This document shows positions 21,522 to 21,647 of a stretch of 21,647 bases of DNA, in pieces. The DNA lies in assembly GCA_050947015.1 (NCBI GenBank), contig JBMNVT010000028.1, positions 1 through 21,647 on the forward strand. Reading direction: 5' to 3'. Each line of letters starts with the position of its first letter. Position 1 is the first letter of the stretch. The position numbers were made by a program, and so were the translations under genes. Origin of the DNA: CAKXIK01 sp050947015 (GTDB taxonomy: Bacteria > Bacillota > Clostridia > Oscillospirales > Acutalibacteraceae). The notes beneath the pieces are model-generated. The model was not told where the DNA came from. It made no database searches and saw only the letters and a list, made by a program, of their open reading frames with translations.

Positions 21522-21647
21522 TGTAGGTGATACAATGATGAGTGACAAAAGAAGAAAATAAAAGTAGCGAATAGGCGTGACATATGCTAAGGTTGAGTTG
21601 ACGAGACAAAACCGAAAGGCAGGTGTCACCCTATCCGCTATGAATAA
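21522..21647 (+). mobile_element. Right-hand copy of the same insertion-sequence end (partial)
   Basis: This 126-bp block is the perfect reverse complement of bases 1-126. It starts TGTAGGTGATACAATG and carries repeated GTGACA-like motifs at 21542, 21577 and 21598 (TTGACG), plus the palindrome GGTGTCACC at 21622-21630. An ATG at 21640 runs off the window and may be the transposase start. Such spaced terminal repeats fit IS21-type ends, but family assignment is tentative. Confidence 0.7.

Noticed and set aside
21390..21629. Reading frames with a common N-terminus in both terminal repeats
   Set aside because: They run antisense to the presumed element and continue into unrelated unique sequence at each end; they are shadows of the 126-bp repeat.

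Overview
The window (about 54-55% GC by eye) is a chromosomal fragment of a spore-forming Bacillota/Clostridia, most likely an Oscillospirales/Ruminococcaceae-type organism. The evidence is the Firmicutes-specific genes (prp with an N-extended L27, Mini-III RNase, YlqF/RbgA, YitT, a SpoIVFB-like M50 protease), strong AGGAGG-type ribosome binding sites, sigma-A promoters often with an extended -10, and a possible forespore promoter. Taxonomy is inferred from gene content only. Most genes are core housekeeping on the minus strand; the plus strand carries an amino-acid ABC transporter operon and one tiny gene. LAYOUT: 1-126 and 21522-21647 are perfect inverted copies of the same sequence, interpreted as the outer part of an insertion sequence at which the contig ends. 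196-2407: metallophosphoesterase and threonine synthase (minus). 2519-5897: rplS, then after a terminator rbgA, rnhB, yraN and an M19 dipeptidase (minus). 6076-8530: the radical SAM protein and its DUF2344 partner (minus). 8739-9899: a one-TM protein of unknown function and an M50 intramembrane protease (minus). 9979-12153: ybaK, a decayed cyclase pseudogene and a MATE exporter (minus). 12473-14945: substrate-binding lipoprotein, permease and ATPase of a polar amino-acid ABC transporter (plus). 15024-15924: riboflavin ECF component RibU under an FMN riboswitch with an intrinsic terminator (minus). 15979-17355: NOL1/NOP2/Sun-family rRNA cytosine methyltransferase (minus). 17464-17601: a 45-residue Asn/Gln peptide gene (plus). 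17667-21374: the rplU-prp-rpmA-obg-mrnC-yitT cluster (minus). HOW IT FITS TOGETHER: a large share of the genes serves ribosome biogenesis and RNA metabolism: L19, L21, L27, Prp (which matures L27), the GTPases RbgA and Obg (50S assembly), Mini-III (23S maturation), the rRNA methyltransferase, RNase HII and YbaK (tRNA proofreading). MOST UNUSUAL: (a) the ABC-transporter binding protein is circularly permuted, with the canonical C-terminal segment placed at the N-terminus directly after the lipoprotein signal; (b) the 45-residue peptide is 73% Asn+Gln, has an exact 8-residue repeat conserved only at the protein level, and sits behind a sequence matching the sigma-G consensus, suggesting a gamma-SASP-like spore protein; (c) a cyclase gene reduced by internal deletion; (d) a SpoIVFB-like protease paired with a short one-TM protein lacking a LytM domain; (e) an IS end placed 31 bp upstream of the rplU promoter.
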